Part shown: one piece after another, positions 21,806 to 34,269 of the stretch
Numbering within the stretch: position 1 is the stretch's first letter
Layout of the letters: the number at the start of each line of letters is the position of its first letter
Assembly (NCBI RefSeq): GCF_965638725.1
Contig: NC_134970.1
Span: forward strand, 4,469,001 to 4,533,000
Length of the DNA: 64,000 nt
Direction of reading: 5' to 3'
DNA from: Aptenodytes patagonicus
Taxonomy: Eukaryota; Chordata; Aves; Sphenisciformes; Spheniscidae
Program-made: the position numbers and the translations under genes
The notes under the pieces: model-generated
Databases searched by the model: none
What the model saw: the letters and a program-made list of their open reading frames with translations, nothing else
What the model was told of the DNA's origin: nothing

Positions 21806-23721
21806 CTGAATGACACAGGAAAGAAGACACCAGGGTGACAGAGGAGACGGCCATTTGACAAGAAATCCCTTTGGCTTTTGATCAGCTGCAATCTAATTTA
21901 TCCACCAGCTAACTAGAGGTATATTTACTCTTCCAGTTGCTCCTGAGCTGAGAATAGAAGTATCTTGACTGACAATTCTCCTCTCAAACCTTTTTCTGTA
22001 AACAGATTTGTTCTTGAGCAGCATCTCCAGAGACTTCAAGCCCAGCCCTTCAGTACTTTTAAAGACTCCCTCTGTTCTGCAAGCTTTAGCCCTCCAGCTG
22101 TACTGGTTTAAGACCCACATACATCCAGAGCAAAACGCTCCCATCAGTCCCACCGACAGCAAGGGAGACAGAGTGGTGCTGTAAGAGAGAAAAACCTTAA
22201 GACAGCTGTTTTGTTAAATTGTGTTTTCATATTCCTTACCCCTGAAAACCTGCCTTGATGGACTGAATCTTTTAATAAGCTTCATTGGGTCCAAGAGAGC
22301 TGGGAAGGGCATTTGCCAGCCTGGCTCCATAACAGCCTAGTGTAAAGGGCTTTAAAAACTACCTTCTGAAGTGATTTAACAGAGACTTCACGTCAGAAGA
22401 GGACTTACGTAAACATTAAATGTTCTCTTTAAATATTAAAATATTCTCTCTGGACGAATTTAATGAAGTCTGGTCCCATAGCTTAACTACTCTACCTGAT
22501 TGGAGCCTGATCCCTAATTAGTTTCAGAAACCTCTGGGTTTGGATGTTATTGAAAAGACATTGCTAGGTCAAATTTGACCCCTAAATTAGATTTCCCATG
22601 AATATCAGCTAGTATTGAACCGAAGGCCAGTGGAAGTTAATAAACATTCCCTTTTCGTAGCACTTGCCAGTCACATCCCTCCGCTGTGTGCCAGTCCAGT
22701 GGAGGGCTGACGGCGAGCGAAGGCGCCTGTAGCCCCTCTCCTCTCCCTTGGAGAGACTTCTAACTGCTTAGGGCCGTTTCCCCCCCGCCCACCCATGCTG
22801 GGTCATGAAAGCTCTCAGCTGCACTGGGACATCTCCCTTGTAATACAGCATGTTGATCTGCATATGTGCTGATAACACGGTGTTATCTCAGTAGCATCAA
22901 TCTTTTGTGCCTTTTCATTTATTCTATCACTGCAATAAAATACTGCCATATACAAAGAAATAAACCCAGTCACCTCCTTCATCTCTTGTTGACTATCCTT
23001 TGTGAATTGATTCGCTCCCTCTTCCGCTGGAGAAACACCCCCACATTAGTCCAGCCAAAAAATGTCTTTTCTGAATGTCCCTTCCTTATTTTGTAAGCAG
23101 GACATGTCTTTCAGACCTGAGATCTCTAGCTCAATGTCTCTCCAGGCAGATACGTACTTTGTTGTCAGTGAATTTGCTTCCCAGCTACAAAGAGAGCACA
23201 AAGCAGGAGGGTCCCAAGTTCAGCATCAGCCCAACAAAGTACGGCGGTTGCATGGGGCTGGGTGCAGCATTGCCCAGCTCTGCTTATGCCTGCGTAAAAT
23301 AGGGTGAAATGCCAATTTGGGGGCAGGAGGGGTGAACATCCACCTGGTACTGGTGTGAGCACAGTGACAAGACAGTACATTTAGCTACCGAGCTGTCTTC
23401 TGAAAAAATCGAATCGTTCAAAGCAGCTCCCCGAGTGCAGAGGGCCCCCAGGGCTCCCTGCGCCTCTGCAGCACGCGTCGGTGTCTGCTGGGTGCTCACG
23501 ACAAGCAGAGAGGCAGGAGCTGGTGGAATTGATGCTCCCACGATGGGGGATGAGCAGAAAACACCTTTCCCCTTGTTTAAGCGTCGATTTTGTTTCCTCC
23601 CTTCTTGTCAGAGCCCTCTCTGCTGAAGCCAACACGTGCCAGTAACACCAGCACCTATCTGAGCACCCATGAAGTGCCACCCCACCGAGCTTGCAAATGG
23701 GAGCAGAGACCAAGCACCTAC

Positions 23722-23782
23722 CTGGCGAGCGCAGCCACGGGATGCTGGAGGTCAGACCTGTTCTTGCTCCCGTTCATGCCTG
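23722..23782 (-). other. MLN: proposed non-coding first exon of MLN
   Basis: About 25-30 bases downstream of the TATA box (23807-23815) transcription would begin near 23780. A strong donor, CGCCAG|gtaggt, lies at 23722, which gives a first exon of about 60 nt. A second possible donor (CAG|gtctga) occurs a little earlier. The distance and strand fit the MLN acceptor at 21805. The transcript start is inferred. Confidence 0.45.
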
Positions 23783-23806
23783 GATGCTCCTGCTGGTTTT
23801 CCCACC

Positions 23807-23815
23807 CTTTATATA
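23807..23815 (-). promoter_or_regulatory. MLN: TATA box, proposed MLN promoter
   Basis: TATATAAAG reads on the minus strand, in an otherwise GC-mixed region upstream of MLN. It is followed at the right distance by a short exon-like segment with a good donor. It is the best TATA element between MLN and RH2 outside the solo LTR. Confidence 0.5.
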
Positions 23816-24061
23816 CGTGTAGAGGCACCGGTGCGCGATCACTTACCTGCACAGGTGCCCACATTTCCATCAGAGCTGACGAACGGCTGCCTGGCATGCA
23901 TGGAAACGGGTTTGCCAGACAGGGAACGTTGTTATCTGCATTGGATTTTTAAGTTTCTCATTTCCAGGAAGATCCCCTTTCCTCCCTCCCCAGGCTTCTG
24001 TCTTTAGGCTGGCAGCTGTTCTCGGTGGGTGCCACAGCTGGACAGGGTCTCTCTCTCTCTC

Positions 24062-24095
24062 TGCCTCAGTTTCCCCATCTATAAGATGGAAAAAT
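24062..24095 (+). mobile_element. MIR-like SINE fragment
   Basis: tgcctcagtttccccatcta followed by taagatgga closely resembles the well-conserved MIR segment cctcagtttcctcatctgta-aaatgg. The flanks are too diverged to set the ends. The CT-rich run just before it fits the ctctctgtgcctcag part. Confidence 0.5.
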
Positions 24096-24553
24096 TCCTC
24101 TCTGCTTATCTTTTTAGATCATGAGCCCTCCAGGATAAAGCATGTCTGATGTGACTGTACTAGTGGTAAAACGATGCCTGTGTCTTAATTATATTTCTAC
24201 TGTAACGTGGACAAATCACAATAATAACAATGAAGCCACAAAATAAGCATAACGCAGAATGAAGTTTAACCCACCAGCATTACAAAAACACTGATTTAAG
24301 GTACATACCCTGGCAGATTCTAGAGCTAAATATTAAAATAATAAATAAAACTATACATGCTAAATCTATCACCAAAGAGTTTTATAAACTGAGCAGACAA
24401 GTGGGGAAATATCAAAGCAATCCAGGGGATTTATCTGTCCATTTTGAGTCTTCATGCGGCCCCTTTTACCATCATAACTGAGCATCTCGCAGTCCTGGAC
24501 ACACTGAACCGCCTCGGGACACAAAACTGCGCACTGACATCTCTCTCCAGACA

Positions 24554-24592
24554 AATGAGGTGCAGAGAGAGCAAGTGACTTGCCTAAGATCT
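24554..24592 (-). mobile_element. MIR-like SINE fragment, inverted
   Basis: The minus strand reads cttaggcaagtcacttgctc followed by tctctgcacctcattt, which is very close to the MIR stretch cttgggcaagtcacttaacc-tctctgtgcctcagtt. It lies about 0.5 kb from another MIR-like piece in the opposite orientation. Confidence 0.5.
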
Positions 24593-25954
24593 CATCTTTG
24601 GTCTCCCAAGACGATCAGACAGGCGGTGATGTTGGAAGGTTTGGGATCAGGCCAGAAACGTCCTGGTGCTTCTCACAGACAGGTGGCTACGTGCGAGGAA
24701 ACCTGAGAGGAACCAGCTAAAAACAGGCGAGATGCAAGAGGAAAAAAACGAGTTGGGGAAGCAATTAAATACTCCCGCATCAAATGGCTTTACGGGGTGT
24801 TATAGCAGGGGTGTGCAGTGGCGTTCCTGCCTGGCTGGTCGAACACTAAGCACTGGCAGCGTTTGCTGGAGACAAGGGGAAAAGAGCTATTGCCCAAGCC
24901 TGTGAAATGACTTTTCTCACCTAGCTCCATTGCAGCGAGTCAACACGTGTACACGCTGCACTGCACGTTGGTCCTCACAAGGGACTTGCTGCTGTCACTA
25001 CAGTCAATAACGCTCGATTTGGGCCAAACCCCTCCTTAAAAAATGTGGCAGTCGCTAAGATGCTTCCCAGATCCCTGCGCATTTACTGCAGCTTATCACC
25101 AGGCAATGAAGTGGTCCTAGCTATAAAACTTCCAGAGAGGTCAATTGAGTTTTTCTCCCTGGGACCATGTTTATGTGTGTTGATGAAAAGGAGACTGCAC
25201 GATAGGTTATTTTTTTCCCCCTCCCATTGCTAAAGAATCTGCGCAAAGCCCATTTGACACTGGTTCTCATTTTAATTGACTTTTCCAGTATTTTTTGCAT
25301 GGTTATGATGGATGCAGCTGACGAGTCAGCAGATGGTGTTGGGAAGTGACAAATTAATTACCAAGAAAGGTCACTTTTTCAAAGCACTAAACTTTCCCAT
25401 GTCTTGTCCCCTTTTACCTCAAAAATGTGGCTGGCTGGCAGGTTTCCCAACCATCTGCGATGAAGCTTTCTGCATTGGAAAGGACAACCTTTAAAATAAA
25501 AAGGGAAGATGAAAATTAATCATACCTGTATTAGTTGGATGCTGTCTGCCAGGTTCACCTCTTAATTATGCAAGAGTACGCAAAAAGGAAAGGAAATGGA
25601 GAACTGAAAATAAGGGACCTGACTCCAAGACTTCTTCAGTGGAAGCGCCGGAGTGGGTGGGAGCAACAGGCACCTTTTTGCTCTAGGTTTGCCCAGTCCA
25701 TAAAAGCAGTTTTTGGCATGTCCCCATTGCCAATGCAAAATGAGGATAAATGAAAATAAAAATCACAGCTGGAAGTCTCACTCCCTAGCATTCTAATGCA
25801 AAAAATCTGTCCTGCTGCGGTCCCTGTAACCATTTGCAATCTGCAGCCCCCCTGAAACTCTCTGTTTTTTATGAAGCAAAATTGCAGCAAAGGTTAGAAG
25901 CTTAACAAAAATATGATGTACAAAATGGAGTTGCTTGCAGTTCTGCTCGTACCT

Positions 25955-25974
25955 AAAGTTAAACGTTTAACTTT
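25955..25974. repeat. 20-bp perfect palindrome
   Basis: The half-site AAAGTTAAAC is followed directly by its exact reverse complement, with no spacer. It lies about 2.2 kb upstream of the proposed MLN promoter. The centre resembles the GTTAA...TTAAC form bound by HNF1-type homeodomain dimers, but the spacing is 14 rather than 13. Confidence 0.9.
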
Positions 25975-27631
25975 GGGAGCCATAATTGGGAGTAATTTTA
26001 ACAGGAAACTGGCAGTAGTAGTAAAGTCCATTAAGCCGTGCATCAATTGCAATGTCAAGGAATCAAGGGAAAATGAGCTCCCTGTGCCAGCGACACTGAG
26101 CATTTGTCTCCATGTCCTGTACTTTTCCCTCCAAGTCGCTCTGTGCTGAGGGTATTTTGGCAAGTGGGTTGCATAAAAAACAGGAGACAGAAGCCAATGC
26201 GAGTCTGAAGCTGAATTTCAGCCCTAGGCTAACGCAGCGGGCAGAAAGCATGCGGGGAGAGCGTGAAGGACTGAAATGCTGCACTGCCTCTCCACCTGAC
26301 TCTTGGTCAGGCATTAGGGTGTCCCCCAGCAAAGCTTCCAATTTTGGGGTGAGCGTCAGAGCCGTAGCACTAGCCCTCACAGCCACAGTGGGCCAAATCA
26401 CCCTCTCTTTCCCCATATCCGACAACCTCCTTGGATGGGGCTGGCACATATAAGAAGGGAGGACATGGCTTCATGCACGTCCAGTCTGCTCTCACAGCCC
26501 CACCAGACCCACAGCAGCCATCAGGCTTGGAAAAAATATGGCCCCCAGACCCAGTTCCCATTCCCAGTGCCCACAGGAATATCTGTCTTGTCCCGCTCAC
26601 ATTAAACTATTCTCGCTTGGAGTCAGATGGGTCAAAAACGTGGCGCATGCTCTGCTGAATTGAACATCTGCAGTCACACAGCTGAAGTCGACGTAGGCAA
26701 GGAGTTCATTTTAGGCTCCCTGCTTTGGAAGTAGGAGCAGAAAGCTCATTCTCACAGCCCAGGCACCATCCTCCAGCTGCCGTCTCTGCATGGACGCATT
26801 ACAGATTTAGCAGGCGCTGCTGTCTGTGGCTGCCGAACGCTCCTAATGAATAAAGCACCAGTGGCAAATTTTAATGCAGTTTTCAAAATATTAATGCTAG
26901 ATAAATATTTGAAGAATCACAGGCTTAAAACACATGTTAATTTGCAGCATAAATGTTTTAAGGGCGCAGACTTCCCCCTCCCATCCTCATGCTTGCCTGG
27001 TGCCCACTTCAATTTCTCCCCACTGCTTGGTGACGTAATTCACGGCTGCACAGCGGGGCTGGGTGAGAATCAATAGCAAGGATTTAACTCCTGTTCACTC
27101 CCAAAACCAGTTCACCCTCCTGGTTCTAGCAGCAAATAATGATCTCCTAGATTAATGGGGAATTTGTCTCGCGTTGTTTCCTCTCTCCTCCCACTCTGCC
27201 TGGTTTCTACAGCTAACCCAGAGCCCGGAGGCTCTTCTTGCTGATGGCAGTGAGCTGTCGATAAGGTGCAGGTCAGACATGGGGTAGGAGGTGCACTAGA
27301 AGGTAGGAAACATCCTACCACTCGCCTTTCAGAGGCAGCGATCTCAGTTTTACCTGCAAATGCAATGCTCTGTAGCTCTTCAGCACCAACATCTCCAAGA
27401 GACCCCAGATGGAGCAGCATCTTTGCAGCAGACCCATCTCCAGGGGGATCACGCCGATTTACATCCTCCGCAGCTCGCTGAGCTCCTCTGGGTCTGCAAT
27501 GCACCTGCAAGAGCTTCCCACAGGCATTTAAAGCCTGACAAATGAGTGCTGCACCCCGTAATGCCAAAACCTCTCTGGAAACCAGGCCTGAGGTAACCTG
27601 GACACCCCAAAACTGGGGACATGTGGAAATT

Positions 27632-27666
27632 CTGCCTGCTGCCTCAGTTTCTCCATGGAAGGATGG
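27632..27666 (+). mobile_element. possible MIR-like SINE fragment
   Basis: tgcctgctgcctcagtttct followed by ccatggaaggatgg resembles the same internal MIR region, but is short and could be chance. Confidence 0.25.
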
Positions 27667-29803
27667 AAGGACAAAAGAAAGAGGAAAGCATTTGTTTCTG
27701 TCCATAGCCTGGATGGATTTAGCTTCTCTACCAGTGGTGGAGGAGACAGGCACTGGCCAAAGTGTCCTATCCCATAACAATCGTCTTCCAGCAGAATTTA
27801 AAAAAAAAATTTAAAAAGTCCCTTTTTTTTTATAAAACAGACTTCCGTGCTTATAAAAACTTTATAGTCTCTCAAATGAAAGAAAAAAAAAAAACCAAGA
27901 GGAAAGTGTTTTCTTGCTTTGTTTTTCTTCATTTTTGGTCACTCCTTTGCCATTCTCTCCCCGATCTGGAACAAGTGAAGAGAGAAAGGAGAGGAGGTGA
28001 GAAAACAAGATGGGATGCATCTCATCTGTTTCCATTTTGGTCTTCAAATCCAAACCACCGGGTTTTCACTTGAAGGCTCAGGAATATTTTTAGGAATGGT
28101 AGAAAAGTGCAGTTACATGCGCAGTGAGGGGCTGTGGCTGGCTCATCCCTCGTGGATGGCTGCTCTCCCTTCGCACCCGGCTGCCCTGGCTGGGGTGCTG
28201 CAGGCGCGGGGCTCAGCTGGCGGTGACCCAGGGACAGGCGAGGGGCCGCGGCCGGCGATGGGAGACCCTGCCTGCACCTGATAATCTGAGTCCTGGGCTG
28301 AGGCTCTGAGGCAGGAAAATCACTTAGCATTTCAGAAAAGGAGTTCCCTACCCCACTCACAGGGAATATTTATTAGATTTGATGAAAGAGCAATTTAGCC
28401 TTTACACACACCAGGCACCCACTGACCTTTTATTTTCTTATTACCTCCTTTTACCCCCCCTACTGTTCCCGTATCAAACAATATATCAGGTTAAGCATAG
28501 CAAGACGAAATGCTAAGGCACCGAGAAGTGCATTAAATCCCTGCTTTGCAGGGCCGCTTGCACTATCAAATCAGCAGGAGGATGATGTACGACATTCTCG
28601 CTCACATGCGGGATGCAAAATTCAGTCCTGTGGTCACCGTTGCAGATGAAGTTTGCAGGTAAGCCCTGTCTCGCAGCAGAAGGCAGCAGTTGTTTTGCTG
28701 CTGGAGGTAAGAGCAGTCAGGATCCAACCTCCAGCATTTGCAGTTGTTGTCCATGGAGATTTTCCCTCCATGGGAGAACTGTAGCATGAAAAGGCATTGC
28801 TGTGCTCAGTGCTGCTAGCTCCCGAGAGATTTCCTGATACAGTGGACTGGATTATGCTGGGTGCCCAGAATTTATTAGTGCTTTCAATGGAGAATCACCC
28901 TTCTCGTTCCAGAAACCCTCAGCAGTTAATAGCAGTTTATCTGCAACAGGAGAAAAGAATTTGCTGCTGCTTTATCTCCTTTCAGGCTTTCAAGGCACCA
29001 ATTCATTCTGCAAGACAACAAGGAAACAGGGTCAGATGCCTTCAGGGCGAAAAAGAGATAGCACACATGGCAAGTCAATGTGCTCACTGGTGAGTGTTTC
29101 TCGTGGGAGAAACCTGGTGATCAGTGAAACACAGCGGCACATCCATCCCGGCTGGGACATGGGGCCAGGAAAACCAAATGGAAAACTCAGCCAACAGCAG
29201 AAAAATCTGCAGAGACATTTGGGCCTGTCCAGCCAAGTCTGATTCCAGCACAGGGCTCAAATTTGATAAAATGCTTGTTCAGTCCATGGATATTTTGCTT
29301 AGATGATGAATAGCAACCTCAGTGAAAGCCTCTCAACCACAAAGGCTTTAGAGAGCTAAACAGTAAAGACTGGGAATTAAGGAGAATAAATATTAATGAA
29401 AGGAGTGGAAAAATCAATCATTTCCCCAGACAATCCTGCCATTGCTTTGCTCATCTGTGCGGGGCTGTTGCATTTACCTCTTCTTTTGTGCCGTAGGACC
29501 ACGTGCTCAGGGGGTTCATGCAGAGATGCAACCACTGCACAGGCAATGCAGAGGCTGGAGGGAGCACGCGTTGCATGTGGAAAGGAAAAAGAGGCAGCAA
29601 ATGGGAAAGGAGCCGGAACTGCAAAAGAAAAGGGTTGTTGTACCACTGTGGGATCCAAGGCGCAATAGGAATTGGTGCAAACCCCTCCACTGGTTTCAGT
29701 GGCTGCAGGTCAAGCCCTGAACACCGGGGCTCGGCACAGCCCAGAGCCAGCGTCATTACATAAAGGGATGGGGAGAAGCCCTGGGTGGGCTGGATGGAAG
29801 AAG

Positions 29804-29827
29804 CGAATCCAATTACAGGATGAAGGG
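29804..29827 (+). repeat. 24-bp element, copy 1 of 2
   Basis: This segment matches 31780-31803 at 22 of 24 positions in the same orientation; the core is aattacaggat. The flanks do not match, so it is not a visible transposon copy. Its function is unknown. Confidence 0.6.
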
Positions 29828-31779
29828 CAAAGGGAGAGAAAGGACGCATTTGGTCTGGAGCAAATCCCAGAAGGCTTTAAAGCAGGGACAGCAAGAAAAG
29901 GACAAAACCGAATTCCAATGCAGGATACCCAGCTGCCACCAAGAAGAATAGGGGCCTCAAAATGGGGCAAAAGACAGGGAATGGGGCTCTTCAGCTGGCT
30001 GAGAGTGTGGCCAGGGCAGTGACATGAGGGATTCTCCCTAGGAGATACAACATACCACCAGGACGTGGCTTTTCTGGGAGCTTGACTGTGGTCCTATAGA
30101 GACATTGGAGCAAGGAGCCAGCCCAGCCAGGCCCTGCTGGAAAGCAGAAAACAAGCAAGCAAACCCCAAATTTCCTCTGTACCATTTCCCAAAAGATTAT
30201 AAACCAGCTGGCTACGTCACAGCAGTCTCCAGGCTTCCACAGAGAAAACCAAGGGCTCTGCACTAGAAATGAAAAGAAAATTGACCCAGTTATGACAAAA
30301 TGAAACAGCATGTGTAAAGCATCACTGCAGAGGGCTACGAACATCCACAATAAGGCCCTCGGGAATAACAGGGTTCAACTTCAAATGACGTTTACAAATT
30401 AAAAGAGCTGGATTATTTCTATTTGCCTAAACCCCCTTTTCTGACTGCTCAGCCGTTTTCAAAGCTGGGCCACGGCAGGCGCTGCTGGACACTGCAGAAC
30501 AAAGGTGGTGGTGCTATGCTCTTGCATCCCTCTGGAATTGAACGAAAGCCTTTCTTTTGCCTCTCTGACTTTGCAGTTAAGCACCTGCCACTAGTTGGGC
30601 AAAGCAGAGCTTGGAGAGAACAGCTCTCCCTGTTAACCCCTCCCTAACACCTACCTGGCTTGAATAGCCCATAAAACAGAACAAAACCCAGCAAGGGTTT
30701 GACTGCATTTGGTAAGAGGAAGATCTCACAGGAGCAGACAGCATCTTCACCCTTGCATTGGCCATCACCCTCATCAGAGTATGGCTTGCCCCCTTGCACA
30801 GCTGCTAACATACAGAGACATGTGCTTGTGCTGCTTGGATTTGCTGGGCTGTGCTGGCTGCTCGTCCCGTGGTGCTGCGTGGCCGATGAGACTGTCTTGC
30901 AAACCTGCCTACTCTGCTACAGCCCTGGTTTATCACTTAGTTAAAAGCGTTGACAGCACCACGCGGAGTGGTGCAGGTTCACAGCTGAGCCAGGATTGCT
31001 CAGCTCCTTGGCAAGAAAATGACAGGTCCCAAAGACTTTCTATCTCTCCAAGGAAATCCTACAGTGCTTGCAGGGATGTTACCTGGATCAGCAGCAGGAG
31101 GAAAAGCCTGGGAGGTGACAGGGGCCTGCTTGCTTGTGAATACCATGCAAATAAGATGAGGTTGGCAGTGGTGAAGCTCTCCCCACTTCCCAGCTGCCTT
31201 CTGGCTCTGGTGCATCAACCCGCTGTGAGGCTGTGCTGGTGGGGAGAGCCTGGAGAAGGAGCTGTGATGGGGAACCTGCACGATAAACAGGAGCTGGGAT
31301 TCCTCCTGCCCAAAGCCTGTGGCTGCAGCCCATTGGGGCCTGTGAGCAAGGCAGGAGACAGGCTTCTGAGCACCCTTAATTTTTAGAAAAGAAGCAAGGA
31401 CATGGCACAAAGAACCTCCCTCTGCACCACCAGATCCTTGTCCTGGATGGATGCAGCTGTGCAAGCCCGGAGGAGCAGCAGGCAGCTGGCCCCGGCACGT
31501 CGTGGCTGCTGGCAGAGGGCACGGCTGCCTCCTTGGAGCCGCCAGCCGTGGCCAAGTTAATCCCTGCTGAGGGAGGAACGGCCCACCGAACCAAATTGTA
31601 AATACATCTGTGTCCTCCTTCTCCCTGCCACACGTTTAAATCTATTTGATCCACTCTAATGGATTGATCTACAAGTTTGTGCACACACATCCTGCTTTGG
31701 ATGGGGCGGCTGGCAGCGCCTCGCCCATCACGACCTGTCAGCTCCACTCAGCCTCACCTCCGCTGGGAGCCGCCGGGAA

Positions 31780-31803
31780 CGAATCTAATTACAGGATAAA
31801 GGG
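31780..31803 (+). repeat. 24-bp element, copy 2 of 2
   Basis: Second copy of the element at 29804-29827, about 2 kb away. This copy contains taattacaggat, with a TAATTA homeodomain core. Confidence 0.6.
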
Positions 31804-32233
31804 TTTTCTTCCCCTCCATATGGTCTCTATAACACTCTGGCTTTATCTTGCTTTAACCCCTTTCCTGGTGAGGGAGCTCACAAGCCCAGTGTAAGCGGCT
31901 CAGCGCAGCAGCCACGCGTGACTGCTATCTGATATGGGGAAACAAGGTCTTCCCAGGGCAGCTGGGGGTACCGGGAGGCACCACAGTATGTGCCTGCCCA
32001 CGAGGGAGGAACGAGCCCCTCCAGAAGGGAGATTCAGGGCAGCACATTAAAAAACCAGCCAAAACCCCAAAAGCGAGCTTGGCACCGTTTTGCATTCAGC
32101 GTTGGTGCTCATGGCCAAGCTTCAAGGTCCTGTGCATTGGTCCATCACCAGAATTTAAGCACAGATGTTTGCTTTGTGACGGATTTCTATTGCTTTTGCA
32201 TTTCTCTACACCTTGCTTTGCAAATCATTCCCT

Positions 32234-32264
32234 GTGTGCCCTTGGGCAAGTCGCTCCTGTGCCT
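32234..32264 (+). mobile_element. possible MIR-like SINE fragment
   Basis: gtgtgcccttgggcaagtcg followed by ctcctgtgcct resembles MIR gtgtgaccttgggcaagtc-acttaacc. Short, weak support. Confidence 0.35.
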
Positions 32265-34264
32265 TTGCCCAAGCAGCAGTGAAGAGCTTTGCACAGGGAT
32301 GGGGAGAGGCACCGCGAGGGGCTCCCGGCTGCCACCGCTCTGGGAAACCCACCTCCCCCGGGCACATCCGCGTGGTTTTCTCTGCCTGTCGCTCGAGCCC
32401 AGTGAACCAACCGTACCAGCTCAGTGCAAGTTAGTTATTTGATTATAATTATCATTTCTTGCTTTACACAGAACGTGAAAGCCCAGAGCAGCTCAGGGCT
32501 CTGTCACGCAATGTGCTGACAAACAACAAATAAGAGACAATCTCATCTCAAAGAGCTTAGCAAAGCAGAAAAAACCTGCAAGAAGGAAGAAAACCCTTCC
32601 TTTTCTTCAGGACAAACACAAAGAAAGCAAGACTCTCCTCTCGCATTAAATGGCCTGAATTTTGCTATTGCCTTCTTTGTCATAGAGTCAGCATAGAAAA
32701 CAATTGAGAGCTCTCTGGGAGACAGCCCATAAAGTTCCCCTGCTAAGAGACACCAAATTAAAGCTATCACTTTCCATTTCTGTGACACAGAGGGAACCGA
32801 GATTGCATTCAGGACATGTCCTGGAGGAACCAGCTATCCTTTCCGGTGTCATTTTTCTACGCTGAGTTTATTCGAGGCCTTCAGCACTGCTCAGGCTGTG
32901 GCTGACCTGCGGAGAGCTCTAAATCCACCAGCCTCGGGGTATCGACTGAAACACCGACCTCAGCTCACAGGGGGAGAAAGCTGAGTCCATGAGCACAGCT
33001 GGGAAGGGACAGACCCCTGTTAGCACGACAGATGTGACTCAGGCTTACCTGCTCCATATTCAGCTCCCAAAAAGGGGAAAGGTCCTGGTCCAGATCTAGT
33101 TGAAGGTCAGGTGAAAGTCCTCTTGGTCCGGTTGTTGGCAATCCTCTGTACGAAAGGTTTCTGCGTACCATGCATGAAGCCAAAGTTGCACCACAGCTTA
33201 CCTGAAAGAGGGAGTGGAGAGGGTTTGCACTGATCAAGGAAAAAATCTCTGCGCAAAAAATACACCCAAAACAGACTGTCATGTCACCTCTTCTCCCCAT
33301 AGCTGTGCTTCATTTGTACAACTCTTTACTCTTTAGGAGAAGACGGGACACCGCGAAGATGTGGCAGAAAGTCTCACAGAGATGGGAGGTGAAAATTACT
33401 TTCTGGGAGATGAAAATTTACTTTCCCGTGAGATAACCATGTTCATATACAAAACCTTGGAGAAGCACCAGAGCTTTCAGATGCTGCTGGCACTGACAGC
33501 AAGGTCCAAGTCTTTTGAAGGTGGACCATCACAGTGAAATCTTTTAGCTGAAAAGAGTTGCTTTCTACCATGGAATTTGGGAGGGACACATTGGAATTGA
33601 GATGCACATCTCTTTATGTGTATTAGCATTTCTGGGTTCTCCTTTAATATTCAACTAATTCTGCAAAAATGTGCCCAACTTTTGTATGTCCAGAAGCCTG
33701 ACTACGGCCAGGAGAGGCATGAAATACCTCCAGGAGGTATTTAGGAGAAGTAAGGCCATGGGACTTCTCCATAAGAAACTCTTCCCCTCAAGGAAGACCT
33801 GGGCTGGGAATTTCATGACTGGCGGTTTCACAGGACGTGCAGTGAGATACCTTCTGAGAGGCACAGCCATCCCATGGGGAGTCCTTGTCCCAGGGCACCT
33901 GAGGCTGACGTGACCCACTTACTCTCGCCACGTCCTAGTTCTGCTCCTCTCGGACCTGTGCAGATGGATCAGCGGGTCAGCGATTAGGACATCATTCATC
34001 CCACCCACACCCCTTAGCCTTCCGCTCCTGCCCTCTAGCTCTGAGACACTCCAGTCTTGCCGAAGACCTCATTCATCCAGCAAGACAGCATTGACTTTTT
34101 CCATCCACCTTGCAGCAGCAAGAAAGAGGCTAACAGCTTACCGCATTAACAGATCAGGGCCATTAACGCCACCAGATGTCAGAGATTAATGGAAGAGCTT
34201 CACTAAGGTGCCTCAGGCAGGTCTCCTGGAGAAGGAGCACCCATGACCCAGAAGGAAGAAATGG

Positions 34265-34269
34265 GGAAA
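34265..34269 (+). repeat. target-site duplication, left (GGAAA)
   Basis: Five bases immediately before the LTR start are repeated exactly after its end at 34863-34867. Five-bp duplications are typical of ERV-L and related retrovirus-like integrases. Confidence 0.85.

Larger units (their letters stand above)
23830..34264. other. intergenic spacer between MLN and RH2
   Basis: I find no supported gene in this interval. Open frames are short, overlap on both strands and show no family motifs. It contains MIR-like fragments, a 20-bp palindrome, a pair of related 24-bp segments, a TC run near 24048-24061 and A/T-rich low complexity at 27798-27895. Long-range control elements for MLN or RH2 could lie here. 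Confidence 0.6.

Noticed and set aside
27798-27895. A/T homopolymer runs that could be a retroposon tail
   Set aside because: No poly(A)-tailed element body, target duplication or gene-like sequence lies next to them; treated as low complexity.
33031-33202. Two minus-strand CAG|gtaagc sites in an open segment (32965-33300)
   Set aside because: The splice-like sites are good, but no matching acceptors, frame or protein similarity were found. The same site can be read as donor or acceptor edge, so no exon was called.
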